DNA of 64,000 nucleotides from Simiduia sp. 21SJ11W-1 (GCF_024138675.1 NZ_CP090959.1:3131501-3195500), one strand, 5' to 3'. Shown: positions 1 to 9,717, numbered from the stretch's first letter. Numbers and translations: made by a program. Notes: a model not told the origin generated them from the sequence alone.

Positions 1-165
1 GGCGAAAAAGTCCAAGAGGCCGATGAAACCGGCGAAGCGGTTTTGGTGGCAAGCTTTGATCTGGATGAGCTGGAGAAAATCCGCACTGCCTGGGGCGTAT
101 TCCGCGATCGCCGCCCGAACCTCTACACCCCCATCGCCACCCTGGACGGTGAGCTGCCCTCATGA
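1..165 (+). CDS. aguB: N-carbamoylputrescine amidase, C-terminal end (partial)
   Basis: An open frame enters from the left edge and stops at TGA 163-165, giving the last 54 residues. The tail contains an [23 protein letters not shown]-like stretch followed by an [12 protein letters not shown] ending, typical of the C terminus of AguB, a nitrilase-fold enzyme that hydrolyses N-carbamoylputrescine to putrescine, CO2 and ammonia. Its stop overlaps the aguA start by four bases (ATGA), so the two are translationally coupled, and the partnership with agmatine deiminase supports the call. The catalytic Cys-Glu-Lys triad lies outside the window. Confidence 0.85.
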   Translation, partial: GEKVQEADETGEAVLVASFDLDELEKIRTAWGVFRDRRPNLYTPIATLDGELPS

Positions 166-1247
166 GTACACCTTCTGCAAGCGGGTTTTTCATGCCCGCC
201 GAATGGGCGCCACAAAAGCAGGTGTGGATGATGTGGCCCGAGCGCACAGACAACTGGCGCCTGGGCGCCAAACCGGCCCAGGCCGCCTTTGCGCGCGTAA
301 TGCGCGCCATTGCGCGCTTTCAACCACTCACCGTGGGCGCCTCACAGGCCCAGTTTGAAAATGCCAGCGAGCAATTGGCCAACGAGCCCAACATTCGCGT
401 GGTGGAGATTTCCAACGACGACGCCTGGGTGCGCGATACCGGCCCCACCTTTGTCATTAACGGCAAGGGCGATGTGCAGGGTATCGACTGGTGCTTTAAC
501 GCCTGGGGCGGGCTTGATGGCGGGCTCTATTTCCCCTGGCATAAAGACGACCAGGTGGCGCGCAAAATTTGCCAGCTGGAGCAAGTTGCGCGCTATCGCA
601 CGGAGAATTTTGTACTCGAAGGCGGCTCGATTCACGTAGACGGCGAAGGCACCCTGCTCACCACCGAGGAGTGCCTGCTGAACGCCAATCGCAACCCGCA
701 CCTTGCGCGCGAGCAAATAGAAGCCACCCTTGCCGATACCCTGGGCATCCGCAAGGTAATCTGGTTACCCGATGGGCTCTATAACGATGAAACCGACGGC
801 CACGTAGACAACTTCTGCTGCTTCACCAAACCCGGTGAAGTGCTTTTGTGCTGGACAGACGACGAGTCAGACCCAAACTACGCCCGTGTGCGCAGAGCGC
901 TTGCGGTACTCGAGGCCTCAACCGATGCCAAGGGCCGGCCGTTCAATATCATTAAAATGCCCATTCCCGGGCCGATCTTTGCCACCGAACAAGAGTGCCA
1001 GGGCATCGACAGCGTGGCCGGCACCCAGCCGCGCGACCCCTCCATTCGGCTGGCCGGATCTTACGTGAATTTTCTGATTATTAATGGCGCCATTATTGCC
1101 CCAAGCTTTGACGACCCGCACGATGCCACAGCCAAGGCCATTTTGGCCGAGGCTTTTCCGGGGCGCGAAGTGGTGATGGTACCGGGGCGTGAAATTTTGC
1201 TGGGCGGTGGCAACATTCACTGCATTACCCAGCAACAACCGGCCTAA
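162..1247 (+). CDS. aguA: agmatine deiminase
   Basis: This 361-residue protein belongs to the agmatine deiminase/peptidyl-arginine deiminase fold. It converts agmatine to N-carbamoylputrescine and ammonia in the cytoplasm. Visible hallmarks are the [10 protein letters not shown] substrate-binding stretch, [12 protein letters not shown], a DGHVDN histidine motif and the C-terminal [10 protein letters not shown] with the catalytic cysteine at about residue 354. Length is normal for the family. It overlaps the upstream aguB by 4 bp, giving a two-gene route from arginine-derived agmatine to putrescine, and a strong hairpin terminator follows directly. Confidence 0.96.
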   Translation: MSTPSASGFFMPAEWAPQKQVWMMWPERTDNWRLGAKPAQAAFARVMRAIARFQPLTVGASQAQFENASEQLANEPNIRVVEISNDDAWVRDTGPTFVINGKGDVQGIDWCFNAWGGLDGGLYFPWHKDDQVARKICQLEQVARYRTENFVLEGGSIHVDGEGTLLTTEECLLNANRNPHLAREQIEATLADTLGIRKVIWLPDGLYNDETDGHVDNFCCFTKPGEVLLCWTDDESDPNYARVRRALAVLEASTDAKGRPFNIIKMPIPGPIFATEQECQGIDSVAGTQPRDPSIRLAGSYVNFLIINGAIIAPSFDDPHDATAKAILAEAFPGREVVMVPGREILLGGGNIHCITQQQPA

Positions 1248-1250
1248 CGC

Positions 1251-1288
1251 AAAGCCCCCAAGGTGCGTGGCGCGCCTTGGGGGCTTTG
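1251..1288 (+). terminator. terminator hairpin after aguA
   Basis: A 13-bp perfect stem (1251-1263 with 1275-1287, AAAGCCCCCAAGG and its complement) begins three bases after the aguA stop. The stem starts with A and ends with T runs of only three, so it could act in both directions and would also serve the convergent chemoreceptor gene. Confidence 0.75.
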
Positions 1289-1319
1289 TGCAATTTTCTA
1301 TAAGCCTAATGCTCGCCTG

Positions 1320-2483
1320 CTAAGTGTGAAAGGCATCCACCTTGCCACGCAATTCCTGCACAGCGCCAGAGAGATTATTGGCAATATCTGCAAGCTCACC
1401 TATGTCGCGCTCAGACAGCGACGCCGCCGATGCCAACTGTTCCACCTCTTGCAGTACTTCATCCACCTTTACGCTTACCGAGTGAATATTTGAATGCCCC
1501 TGGGCACTGCGCTGGCCGGTAAGCTGCGCCACCTCTTGCATTACATCGCACGCACCCACTATCACATCGCTGGCCTCGCGCGAGGTAATGCTCAAAGCTT
1601 CAAGGGAGCTTTTTTGCTGATCCACTTTTTTACCGGCGTTATCAATGGCGCTGGTAATGGCGGAAATGATTTCATTAATTTCTGTCAGGCTGTTTTGGGT
1701 AGATTGGGAAAGCCCTCGCACCTCATCGGCCACCACAGAAAAGCCACGCCCGTGCTCACCCGCGCGCGCCGCCTCAATGGCGGCGTTTAAAGCCAGCAGG
1801 TTGGTTTGATCGGCAATGCCGTTAATCACAGCCAACACGTCTTTGATTTTTAATGCGTTAGCCGAGAGAGTGGCAAAGTTTTCAGTAATTTCGTTACTGG
1901 CTTTTACGTGTTCATCCACCATCTCGGCCATGGCAGCAATGTTCGAGCGCGAGGCCTGCAATTGCTCGTTGGCGCCAATCACCTAGGTGTTGGTTTGCTC
2001 TGCGCGCTGGCTGATACTTTGGGTGAGTTCGTGCATTTCGTGCATGTGGGCGCGCGCGCGCCCCACAATAGCCACCTCGTCGCGAATGCGCTGGCCCATG
2101 GTTTGGCCGGTGGCCGACAGGTGCTTGGCAGCCGCTTCATTGGCACCGGCCACGCGCTTGATGTCGCTCATGGCCAACTGTATTTGCTCGCGGAAGGTAT
2201 CGATGGTTTGCACTATCTCGCCCATCTCGGCATTGAGCGAGGTGTTCACATCGCAGGTAACCGTGAGATCTTTTCTGGCGAAATGCTGAAAGTAATCCCC
2301 CACCTGCTGCAGGGCATCTACCCCCCAGCGCTTTTCATCCACATCGTGAATCACCAGCACCACCACCAACAGCCCTTGAATCACAAGGCTTGCGGTATTG
2401 TCGGTAAAAAACAGCGCATTCACAGATAACAACGCAATGCCCACCCAGTGCACCAGGCGCATGCGCAAAAATAATGACGTCAT
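1320..2483 (-). pseudogene. methyl-accepting chemotaxis protein interrupted by an in-frame TAG
   Basis: Two stretches in the same reading frame together encode a small chemoreceptor of about 387 residues. The upstream part (2483-1983, 166 codons) has two membrane segments within the first 50 residues and a short signalling linker. It ends ...AEQTNT-TAG (1983-1985). Reading continues without a frame change as [11 protein letters not shown] and then the full MCP signalling domain with the conserved hairpin tip ([19 protein letters not shown]). TAG replacing CAG (Gln) is the simplest explanation. There is no periplasmic sensor domain, so the intact protein would have sensed at the membrane or cytoplasm. 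A GTG directly follows the TAG, but no clear ribosome site precedes it, so reinitiation is uncertain. Sequencing error cannot be excluded. Confidence 0.85.
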
Positions 2484-2628
2484 AGATTCCTCAGAATAAA
2501 CACAGCGATGCTTTCAGGCTAGCACAGGCTTACAGGCCCACAAGGAAATACGCGTCAAGGCTGGATAGGTAAAAACCACACAAAAAAAGGGGATAAAGCG
2601 CGCCAACGGCGCGCTTGGAAAGGCGGGA

Positions 2629-3003
2629 TTAGCGGCTGGCCACTTCTTCGGTGGTAATGCGCTGATTGCCGTAGAACTTGGGTGTGAGGTAACCCACCAC
2701 CTTGGTGGCTTCTACTTCATGGGCGAAAGACAAGAGGTCTTTTTCATTGCACTGGTAAAAAGTATGTGCACGGGAGCGCTCGATGGGCGTCAAACCGTGA
2801 TGCAGGGCGCGGCGCAACTGGCTGGGCTGATCGCGCACAATGGATTTACACACGCTGCTGGCTTCGTTGTCGGCAACAATGTACACCTTGCCGTCGCGTT
2901 CAATTTTGGTATCTGCGGTGGCGAACATGGCGCTGGCGCTTAAAGCCACACCGGCAATAAGGGCAACGCCGGTACTTACGCTAAGATGCTTGATTGTGTT
3001 CAT
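2629..3003 (-). CDS. DUF3718 domain secreted protein
   Basis: The protein has 124 residues when started at the ATG at 3003, which is preceded by a good AGGAG site. A signal peptide covers roughly residues 1-30, ending near SASAMFATA. The mature part carries the DUF3718 pattern: VCKSIVRD, a basic LRRAL helix and QCNEKDLLSFAHEVEA, with two cysteines that probably form a disulfide. Function of the family is unknown; it is common in Shewanella-like and related marine gammaproteobacteria. A longer reading frame runs upstream to 3174 but lacks any signal peptide at its start. It stands alone, so context gives no further hint. Confidence 0.75.
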   Translation of the reverse strand: MNTIKHLSVSTGVALIAGVALSASAMFATADTKIERDGKVYIVADNEASSVCKSIVRDQPSQLRRALHHGLTPIERSRAHTFYQCNEKDLLSFAHEVEATKVVGYLTPKFYGNQRITTEEVASR

Positions 3004-3603
3004 GGTAAAGCTCCTGTGACTCTGTATTTTTTTGGGTATCTGTTTTCGCTTGCCGGTCACCAGTTGTGGCGACTTGGCAACCAGTATTGAAAAACTGATG
3101 GCAAAAAAACAGGGCGTTTCGGCAAACAGCAGCGTTTCACCGGCCAAAGCGAATCCGGCGATAAACCGATGCACAAAAGCGATTAACGGTGCGATGAATA
3201 GCGGGTTTTTACGTTAGAAAAATTGCAATTTCTAATTTGAGCCTGCGCGCTTTTTCTCAATAGGCGCGAAAATCAACCCATATATTACAAAGGTTGGTTG
3301 ATAACTTTTTTAACCTCCGAAATGCACGCATATACCCGCTAAACTCACCTTGCACAGCAGCCATTCACACAGCAGCGCGTTTCAGGATTTGGGCACATTG
3401 CCCGCGGGTGATCGGCACTGAGCATTGGTTCACTGCAACAAGCCGCACGCACTTGCCATACTCCACCTCACAGGCGGCGCACAAGCTCAAGGTTCGTATA
3501 AGCTATTGGCCTATGGTCAATCAAAAGGGCACAGTTAATCACCTGCTTATTGCGCTATCTAACAAAATAACCCTCAATTTACGCCACTGCATAGGATGCC
3601 CTT
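3004..3603. other. intergenic region without recognised gene
   Basis: About 600 bp between the divergent DUF3718 and SRPBCC genes. It is more AT-rich than its neighbours and must hold both promoters. The short open frames in it have no recognisable content or ribosome site. No repeat or structured RNA was recognised. Confidence 0.5.
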
Positions 3604-4044
3604 ATGGCCGCCCAGGAAATACAGATGCAATACCAGGTTGACTGCCCACCCGAGGCGCTGTTTGACCTGCTGACAGATCACGAGCGCTTTGGCCGCCTTA
3701 TTGGCCAACGCATTGAACGAGTGGTTGAGGGGGCGCCGCACCGCAACGGGCTGGGCGCCGTGCGCAGGATATACCTGCTGCCGTTTTGGCACTTTGATGA
3801 AACCGTGACCGCCTATGAGCGCCCCACCCGCATGAGCTATCGCGTCAGCCGCGGCAGCCCTATCAAGAACCATGAAGGCCAACTGACTCTAAACGCCACA
3901 AGCACGGGTACAGCGCTTTGCTACCGCATCACCTTTGATGCACGCCTGCCCGGCACCGGCTGGCTGCTCGCGATGCTCATTAAGGCACCGCTGGCGCGGG
4001 CACTGGCAAGGCTGCAGCGCAAAGGGCTGCCCGACGCCCATTGA
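3604..4044 (+). CDS. SRPBCC family (START-like) protein
   Basis: This 146-residue protein shows the polyketide cyclase/START-like pattern: an N-terminal strand MQYQVDCPPEALFDLLTDHERFGRLI, a central YLLPFWHFDETVTAYERP strand pair and a C-terminal helix (GWLLAMLIKAPLARALARL). Such proteins form a helix-grip pocket for a hydrophobic ligand; the ligand here cannot be told. AGGA lies a few bases before the ATG. The gene is followed after 80 bp by the M13 peptidase gene on the same strand, but each may have its own promoter. Confidence 0.8.
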   Translation: MAAQEIQMQYQVDCPPEALFDLLTDHERFGRLIGQRIERVVEGAPHRNGLGAVRRIYLLPFWHFDETVTAYERPTRMSYRVSRGSPIKNHEGQLTLNATSTGTALCYRITFDARLPGTGWLLAMLIKAPLARALARLQRKGLPDAH

Positions 4045-4124
4045 GCGATTAGCGGGCTTGCTCGTCTATAAAAGCATCGGCCCGCGCGGGCCAATAATAA
4101 CAATGGCAACAACAAGGATTCCCC

Positions 4125-6179
4125 ATGGCCGTATTCAACGTAAAACCCCTGCTGGCCCCGGCGCTGGCACTGGCGGCACTGGCCGCCTGCAGTGGCGACA
4201 AAGCCCCCGAACAGGCAACGGCAAGCGCCCCCGCCCCTCTTAGCGCGGGTATCGATCGCGCCAACGGCGACCCGTCCGTGCGCGCCCAAGACGATTTTTA
4301 CCGCCACGTGAACGGCAACTGGCTGGCCACAACGGAAATTCCGGCAGATAAATCCAACTACGGCTCCTTCGGCATTCTCGCAGACGCCGCCGAAGCGCAA
4401 TTGCGCACCATTATTGAAGACGCCGCAGCCGCCAAAGCAAAACCCGGCAGCGAAACCCAAAAGGTGGGCGACTTCTTCAAAAGCTACATGGATACAGCAA
4501 CCCTTGAAGCCCGGGGCCTGACCCCTATTGAGCCCACGCTTGCAGAAATTGACGCGCTAGAGAGCAAAGACGCCCTCATGACCTGGTTCGGCCAGGCCAG
4601 CCGCGCCGGTATCAAGACCCCCATCGCGCCCTTTATTAACCAAGATAAGCGCGAGGCCACCCGCTACGCGGTGTACACCTATCAGTCTGGCCTGGGCCTG
4701 CCCGATCGCGACTACTACTTCAAAGACGATGAAAAGCACCAAAAAATTCGCGCAGCCTACCTGGCGCACATCAACAAGATGCTGGCATTGGCGGGTATTG
4801 AAGCCTCGGCTGAGGCCATCTACGCCATAGAAGCGGCACTCGCCGAAGGCCACTGGGCCCGTGTGGATAACCGCGACCCGGTGAAAACCTACAACAAAAT
4901 GCCCCTGGGCGAGCTGAACACCTTGGCTTCAGCAGTGAACTGGGCCAACTGGACCAAAGCCCTGGGCATTGATGGCCAGGCCGACATCATTGTGTATCAG
5001 CCCTCCTACCTCACAACTTTCGGCGAAACCCTGGCCGCCAAACCGCTGGACGACTGGAAAGCCTACGCCAAGTGGCGCGTGCTCTCTGGTGCTGCGCCTT
5101 TATTGAGCAAAGCCTTTGACGATGCCAACTTCGCCTTTTACAGCAAAACCCTGCGCGGCGTTGAAGCCCAGCAAGAGCGCTGGAAGCGTGCCGTGCAGTT
5201 TACCGACGATGTAATCGGCGAGGCTGTGGGCAAAATCTACGTGGAAAAACACTTCCCCAAAGAAGCCAAAGCGCGCATGGAGCAGCTGGTGCAAAACCTG
5301 CTGGTTGCCTTCGGCCACGGCATCGACGGCCTGGAGTGGATGACGCCCGAAACCAAAGTGGCCGCGCACGAGAAGCTGTCTAAGTTCACCTACAAAATTG
5401 GCTACCCGGATAAGTGGCGCGACTACAGCGCACTGGAAATTCGCCCAGACGACCTCTTGGGCAACGCCAAGCGTGCAGCCCTTTACGAGTACGACCGCAA
5501 CCTGGCCAAACTCGGCAGCCCCATCGATAAAACCGAATGGCACATGACACCGCAAACTGTGAACGCCTACTACAACCCCGTGGCCAACGAGATTGTATTC
5601 CCGGCCGCCATTTTGCAGCCGCCGTTTTTCAACATGGCCGCCGATGACGCAGTGAACTACGGCGGTATTGGCGCGGTGATCGGCCACGAGATCGGCCACG
5701 GCTTCGACGACTCCGGCTCCCAGTACGATGGCGACGGCAACCTGCGCAACTGGTGGACAGACACAGACCGCGCCGAGTTTGAAAAGCGCACCCATGCGCT
5801 GGTTGAACAATACAACGCCTTCGAGCCACTGCCCGGCCAGTTCATCAACGGCAAGTTCACCCTGGGTGAAAACATTGGCGACCTGGGCGGCATGACCATC
5901 GCCCACAAGGCCTACCAATTATCGCTTAAGGGCAAACCCGCCCCGGTAATAGACGGCCTGCACGGCGACCAGCGCTTTTTCATGGGCTGGGGCCAGGTGT
6001 GGGCGCGCAAGTACCGCGATGAGGAGCTTTCACAACGCCTGATCACCGACCCGCACGCGCCCAGCGAATTTCGCGTAAATGGCATTGTGCGCAACATGCC
6101 GGAGTTTTATCAGGCCTTTGATGTAAAGCCCGAAGACGGCCTGTACCTTGCGCCCGAGCAGCGTGTGAAAATCTGGTAA
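4125..6179 (+). CDS. M13 family metallopeptidase (neprilysin/PepO-like), lipoprotein
   Basis: A 684-residue zinc endopeptidase. The N terminus is a lipoprotein signal with an LAAC lipobox at about residues 19-22, so the enzyme is tethered to a membrane, presumably the outer one. The catalytic region carries HEIGH (His521, Glu522, His525) and GENIGD (third zinc ligand Glu582, Asp586). The M13 pattern NAYYNP-x-ANEIVFPA and the VNGIVRNMPEFYQAF end are also present, and length is typical. M13 enzymes cut short peptides on the N side of hydrophobic residues. AAGGA precedes the ATG. All catalytic residues are intact. Confidence 0.95.
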   Translation: MAVFNVKPLLAPALALAALAACSGDKAPEQATASAPAPLSAGIDRANGDPSVRAQDDFYRHVNGNWLATTEIPADKSNYGSFGILADAAEAQLRTIIEDAAAAKAKPGSETQKVGDFFKSYMDTATLEARGLTPIEPTLAEIDALESKDALMTWFGQASRAGIKTPIAPFINQDKREATRYAVYTYQSGLGLPDRDYYFKDDEKHQKIRAAYLAHINKMLALAGIEASAEAIYAIEAALAEGHWARVDNRDPVKTYNKMPLGELNTLASAVNWANWTKALGIDGQADIIVYQPSYLTTFGETLAAKPLDDWKAYAKWRVLSGAAPLLSKAFDDANFAFYSKTLRGVEAQQERWKRAVQFTDDVIGEAVGKIYVEKHFPKEAKARMEQLVQNLLVAFGHGIDGLEWMTPETKVAAHEKLSKFTYKIGYPDKWRDYSALEIRPDDLLGNAKRAALYEYDRNLAKLGSPIDKTEWHMTPQTVNAYYNPVANEIVFPAAILQPPFFNMAADDAVNYGGIGAVIGHEIGHGFDDSGSQYDGDGNLRNWWTDTDRAEFEKRTHALVEQYNAFEPLPGQFINGKFTLGENIGDLGGMTIAHKAYQLSLKGKPAPVIDGLHGDQRFFMGWGQVWARKYRDEELSQRLITDPHAPSEFRVNGIVRNMPEFYQAFDVKPEDGLYLAPEQRVKIW

Positions 6180-6249
6180 TCACAACCATTGGGCGACTGC
6201 CGGGTCACCCGTGACCCGGCAGTGCTGCGATATTTCTTGCTGTTTTTTC

Positions 6250-6276
6250 AAAAAGGAAGCGCGCTTCCTTTTTTTT
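6250..6276 (+). terminator. rho-independent terminator after the M13 peptidase gene
   Basis: A near-perfect palindrome AAAAAGGAAGC-GC-GCTTCCTTTTT runs into an eight-base T tract, about 70 bp after the stop codon of the peptidase gene. The A/T symmetry means it could work in either direction. Confidence 0.85.
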
Positions 6277-6371
6277 ATGCACGCGATTTATGGTTATACT
6301 GGGTAGACGCGCAGGCGCACCCATTGCCGCCAAACCCATTTAAAAGTTATACAACATTTTTTGAGCTTCCC

Positions 6372-7016
6372 ATGACACACAAAAAACACACCGCCTACTC
6401 GCTGGCAGAAGAGCTAGCCAACAGCATCAGCCACGGCGTGGGCGCGGCGCTCAGTGTTGTTGCCCTCACATTGATGGTGGTTGTTTCTGCCGCCTCCGGC
6501 GATGGCTGGAAGCTGGCCAGCGCCATTGTGTATGGCTCAACACTCATCTTGTTGTTTTTGGCCTCTACCCTCTACCACGCCATTGCCAATGCCCGGGCCA
6601 AACACGTGTTCAGGCTTTTGGATCACTGCGCCATTTATCTGTTGATTGCCGGCACCTATACGCCCTTTCTGCTGATTAACCTGCGCGGCGCCTGGGGCTG
6701 GACGCTGTTTGCCGTAATCTGGAGTTTGGCGCTGTTTGGCATCTTCTTTAAGGTGTATTTTCAGCACAAATACCCGAAGCTTTCGCTGTTTACCTACATC
6801 ATGATGGGCTGGCTGATTATTGTGGCCATTTCTGAAATGCTCGCCAAAGTGCCCTCGGGCGCCATGTGGCTACTGCTGGCCGGCGGCCTGGTATACACCG
6901 TGGGCGCCGTGTTTTACAGTTGGGATCGCATACCCTATAACCACGCCATTTGGCATTTGTTTGTTTTAGGCGGTAGCACCTGTCACTTTCTGGCTGTGTA
7001 TATCTATGTGATATAG
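6372..7016 (+). CDS. trhA: PAQR family membrane protein, TrhA/hemolysin III
   Basis: A 214-residue seven-helix membrane protein started at ATG 6372, where the family N terminus (YSLAEELANSISHGVG) begins; the open frame reaches back to 6189 through the terminator and is not coding there. Family marks are the SHGVGA motif, STLYHA in helix 2, LLDHCAIYLLIAGTYTPF in helix 3 and IWHLFVLGGSTCHF in the last helix, which supply the metal-site Ser, His and Asp residues of PAQR proteins. The family affects membrane fluidity and was first named hemolysin III. The histidine kinase gene follows after 14 bp, so co-transcription is possible. Confidence 0.92.
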   Translation: MTHKKHTAYSLAEELANSISHGVGAALSVVALTLMVVVSAASGDGWKLASAIVYGSTLILLFLASTLYHAIANARAKHVFRLLDHCAIYLLIAGTYTPFLLINLRGAWGWTLFAVIWSLALFGIFFKVYFQHKYPKLSLFTYIMMGWLIIVAISEMLAKVPSGAMWLLLAGGLVYTVGAVFYSWDRIPYNHAIWHLFVLGGSTCHFLAVYIYVI

Positions 7017-7030
7017 CCCGCCGAGGTCCC

Positions 7031-8413
7031 ATGGAACAACAACCCCCGCACACGGATGCCCACCGGCCACTGAGTGCACCCGAACAGCGCGAAATCTTGC
7101 ACCTGCTCGCCCGGCAGAGCCTGCGCGTGCCCATCGCCAAAATACCCTCGGTGCTACTGATTCTGGCCATGGCCTGGAGCTACACCTCCCACAGCCTGCT
7201 TATTGGCTGGGCGCTGGTGATGATGCTCATCATGGCCGTGCGCGGTTGGCAGTTGCACACCATAGATACCCGCTTTGATGCCCACCCCCACAAGGGCATT
7301 CAACTGGGTATTTGGCTCAGCCTGGTTAACGGTGTGGGCATGGGTGTCTCTGTGCTCATATTCCCGGAGCTGCCCGAAGTCGAGCGCGCCATGCACACCC
7401 TGATTATGTTGGGGCTCACCACTGGCGCCATTGCCACCACCGCGGGCCATTTGGGGCTCTTTTTGGCCTATGCCCTGCCGGTAATGGTGCCCTTGATTGT
7501 GATGTGGAGCGTGGCCGGCGGCACCCAGGCCAGCCCCTGGATCGGCCCCACCCTGGGCGTGCTGATCGGTTTCTTCCTGCTGATGATGATTTCGCTGGCG
7601 CGCGATACCGCAAGGCTCTACCGCGAATCCTTCCGCATTCGCTCAGAGCAGGCCGATACCAACGAGCAATTGCAACAGGCGTTATCCCAGGCGGAGGCCG
7701 CAAGCCACGCCAAAACCCGTTTTCTGGCCAGTGCCAGCCACGACTTGCGCCAACCCATACACACCTTAAGCCTGTTCTCTGCGGCGCTATCGCGCCGTGA
7801 GCTGGATGCCAAAAGCCAGCAGATTGCCCACCACATGGAGGGCGCCATTGAAGCGCTGGCCGCCCAGCTGGATGCCCTGCTTGATATCTCCAAGCTCGAT
7901 GCAGGCATAGTGGCCATGAAACCCAAGCCCACCCAGCTAGACACCCTGCTGGCGCGCCTGTACGAAGAACACTTGCATAACGCCCGGCAGAAAAACCTGC
8001 ATCTGGGCATTTCGGCACTGCAAAAGGTCACCCTCAACCTAGACCCGGTGCTGCTCGACCGCATAATGCGCAACCTCATTGGCAACGCCATCAAATACAC
8101 AGACCAAGGCGGCGTAGACATTGAGATGCGCACCACCAGCGATCAGGTAGTACTGAGCGTCACAGACAGCGGCCGCGGCATTCCTGCGGGCGAGCAAAGG
8201 CGCATTTTTGAAGAGTTCTACCAGCTCGATAACCCGGAGCGCGACCGCACCAAGGGCTTGGGCCTGGGGCTTGCCATTGTGAGCAGGCTTGCAAAACTCA
8301 TGCAGATCGAGATCAGCATGCAGTCTGCGCCCGGCCAGGGCACCCGCTTCAGCCTCACCCTGCAGCGCGATGCCCAACCACAACAAAGCCCGAAGCCCAC
8401 CCGCAAGCCGTAG
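7031..8413 (+). CDS. membrane sensor histidine kinase
   Basis: A 460-residue protein with about five to six membrane helices between residues 35 and 185 and no large periplasmic loop. A coiled linker (EQLQQALSQAEAASHAK) follows, then the HisKA box ASHDLRQPIHTLS with phospho-acceptor His237. An ATPase domain completes it: N box RIMRNLIGNAIKYT, G1 DSGRGIP, F box FEEFYQ and G2 GLGLGLAIV. All kinase residues are present. The input is probably sensed within the membrane. The response regulator begins two bases after its stop, so the two form a coupled operon. The kinase resembles those linked to a receiver domain in hybrid proteins. Confidence 0.92.
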   Translation: MEQQPPHTDAHRPLSAPEQREILHLLARQSLRVPIAKIPSVLLILAMAWSYTSHSLLIGWALVMMLIMAVRGWQLHTIDTRFDAHPHKGIQLGIWLSLVNGVGMGVSVLIFPELPEVERAMHTLIMLGLTTGAIATTAGHLGLFLAYALPVMVPLIVMWSVAGGTQASPWIGPTLGVLIGFFLLMMISLARDTARLYRESFRIRSEQADTNEQLQQALSQAEAASHAKTRFLASASHDLRQPIHTLSLFSAALSRRELDAKSQQIAHHMEGAIEALAAQLDALLDISKLDAGIVAMKPKPTQLDTLLARLYEEHLHNARQKNLHLGISALQKVTLNLDPVLLDRIMRNLIGNAIKYTDQGGVDIEMRTTSDQVVLSVTDSGRGIPAGEQRRIFEEFYQLDNPERDRTKGLGLGLAIVSRLAKLMQIEISMQSAPGQGTRFSLTLQRDAQPQQSPKPTRKP

Positions 8414-8415
8414 AC

Positions 8416-8802
8416 GTGCCCTGGCAGTCGCTCACGGTGCTGGTAGTAGACGACGACCCTTCAGTGCGGCTGGCCATGGGCGCACTGCTGCAGGAGCTGG
8501 GCTGTACTGTATTAAGTGCAGACAGCACCGACCGCGCCCTGCAAGTGACCCAAAATCAAAACCCGGATTTGCTGCTTTCCGATGTGCGCCTGCGCGGCAC
8601 CGACAACGGCATAGATGTAGTAGCCGCCCTGCGCCAGCGCTTCCCAGGCCTGCCGGCGTTGCTGGTGAGCGGCGAAACAGCGCCTGAAGTGCTCTCCAAA
8701 CTGGAGCGAACGTACCTGAACCTGATTCACAAACCCGTGAGCCTAAACAGCCTTAAAAACGCCATTGGCGAACTTATAACAAAAGAAAAAACAACGGCTT
8801 AG
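8416..8802 (+). CDS. single-domain response regulator
   Basis: A 128-residue receiver domain and nothing else. VLVVDDDPSVR holds the acidic pocket, LLLSDVRLRG holds the phospho-acceptor Asp56, LLVSGET has the Ser/Thr switch and IHKPVS the conserved Lys. No output domain is present, so it either relays phosphate or acts by protein contact. The start is GTG 8416, immediately after the kinase stop, implying translational coupling. The cognate kinase is almost surely the preceding gene. Confidence 0.92.
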   Translation: MPWQSLTVLVVDDDPSVRLAMGALLQELGCTVLSADSTDRALQVTQNQNPDLLLSDVRLRGTDNGIDVVAALRQRFPGLPALLVSGETAPEVLSKLERTYLNLIHKPVSLNSLKNAIGELITKEKTTA

Positions 8803-8814
8803 CGAATTTTTTAA

Positions 8815-8873
8815 GCGCCAAAGGGCACGGGTGGGCAGCGGCTGTGGCCCGCGCCTATTGTGCCCTTAGGCGC
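8815..8873 (+). repeat. inverted repeat after the two-component genes
   Basis: Fourteen-base arms (8815-8828 and 8860-8873, GCGCCAAAGGGCAC and its complement with one mismatch) enclose a GC-rich 31-base loop. It starts 12 bp after the response regulator stop. No T run follows on the plus strand, so it may protect an mRNA end or act in a factor-dependent way rather than as an intrinsic terminator. Confidence 0.5.
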
Positions 8874-8997
8874 CAGATTCGTTGTGAACAGGCTGCAGCC
8901 ACCTGCGCCAGACTCTGGCCTCGCTCCCAGCACCCCACTAGAATCAGTATTGGCTGCGCCCTAGAACGCGCTCGCATTACCTGAAGGATTACGCATT

Positions 8998-9717
8998 ATG
9001 TTGAAGCACCTTTACCTTGCCCTGTTGGTGGTTGCCAGCCCCCAGCTAATGGCCAACCCGGTAGCCGAGCTGGGCGCGCGCTACGCCCCTAGCACCCTGC
9101 AGGCCAACACCAATCACCAGGCTCTGCCCAGCGGGCACTTCTTTTTGCAGGGCGAATTTGGCGCCACAACGGCAACACCCGCGGCCATTGCCGGTGCGGG
9201 CCTCGCGCGCAATGAACACCTGGCTGCAGCCCGGCAGTTTTTTAGCGAAAACCCAGAGTTCTTTGCCGCCGATGCCGAGGCAATGCAACTGCACAAGCAG
9301 CGCGAAGATCGCTTTGGCAACCACCACCTGCGGTTTCACCGGGTGATAGCAGGCATTCCCGTGGCCGACATGGAAGTGATTGTGCACTTTAATGCCAAGG
9401 GTGTGATAACCGGCGTGAACGGCCACATAGTGCGGCCCTCAGCCGCGCTGCTAGGCCATATGAGCGAGCCACCCAAAACCCTAAGTAAGCTGCAAGCCCT
9501 GCAGCAAGTGGCGACCTTGCACGGTGTGGCGCTAAGTGAACTCAGGTTGCTCAACGCAGAGCAATGGCTCGCCAATGAAGCGCCCCACCAGCGCTGGCAT
9601 CTGGATCTCAACACCAGCGGCGGCATCGGCCGCTTCAGCTATTGGCTGGATGCCGAAACCGGCGCCCTGATTGAAGTGCAAAACACCTTGCGCCACCCCA
9701 TTCCCATGCAGCCGTAG
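8998..9717 (+). CDS. stand-alone protease propeptide-like protein (FTP and PepSY domains)
   Basis: A 239-residue secreted protein with a signal peptide of about 19 residues (cleavage near LMANP). Residues about 85-145 match the fungalysin/thermolysin propeptide (FTP) pattern: LRFHRVIAGIPVADMEVIVHF followed by GVITGVNGHI. Residues about 160-230 look like a PepSY repeat (SKLQALQQVATLHGV ... WHLDLNTSGG ... YWLDAETGALIEVQN). In thermolysin-type enzymes these domains sit in one chain ahead of the protease as folding chaperone and inhibitor. Here they form a separate exported protein ending 13 bp before the M4 peptidase gene. No protease domain follows in this chain. The inferred role is an in-trans chaperone or inhibitor of the next gene product. 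Confidence 0.82.
   Translation: MLKHLYLALLVVASPQLMANPVAELGARYAPSTLQANTNHQALPSGHFFLQGEFGATTATPAAIAGAGLARNEHLAAARQFFSENPEFFAADAEAMQLHKQREDRFGNHHLRFHRVIAGIPVADMEVIVHFNAKGVITGVNGHIVRPSAALLGHMSEPPKTLSKLQALQQVATLHGVALSELRLLNAEQWLANEAPHQRWHLDLNTSGGIGRFSYWLDAETGALIEVQNTLRHPIPMQP

Noticed and set aside
1983-1985. TAG in the chemoreceptor gene as a pyrrolysine codon
   Set aside because: No pyrrolysine genes or related methyltransferases are visible, and chemoreceptors are not known to use it; a CAG to TAG change is simpler.
3294-3641. 115-codon plus-strand open frame before the SRPBCC gene
   Set aside because: It overlaps the SRPBCC start in another frame, has no ribosome site and its composition is not gene-like.
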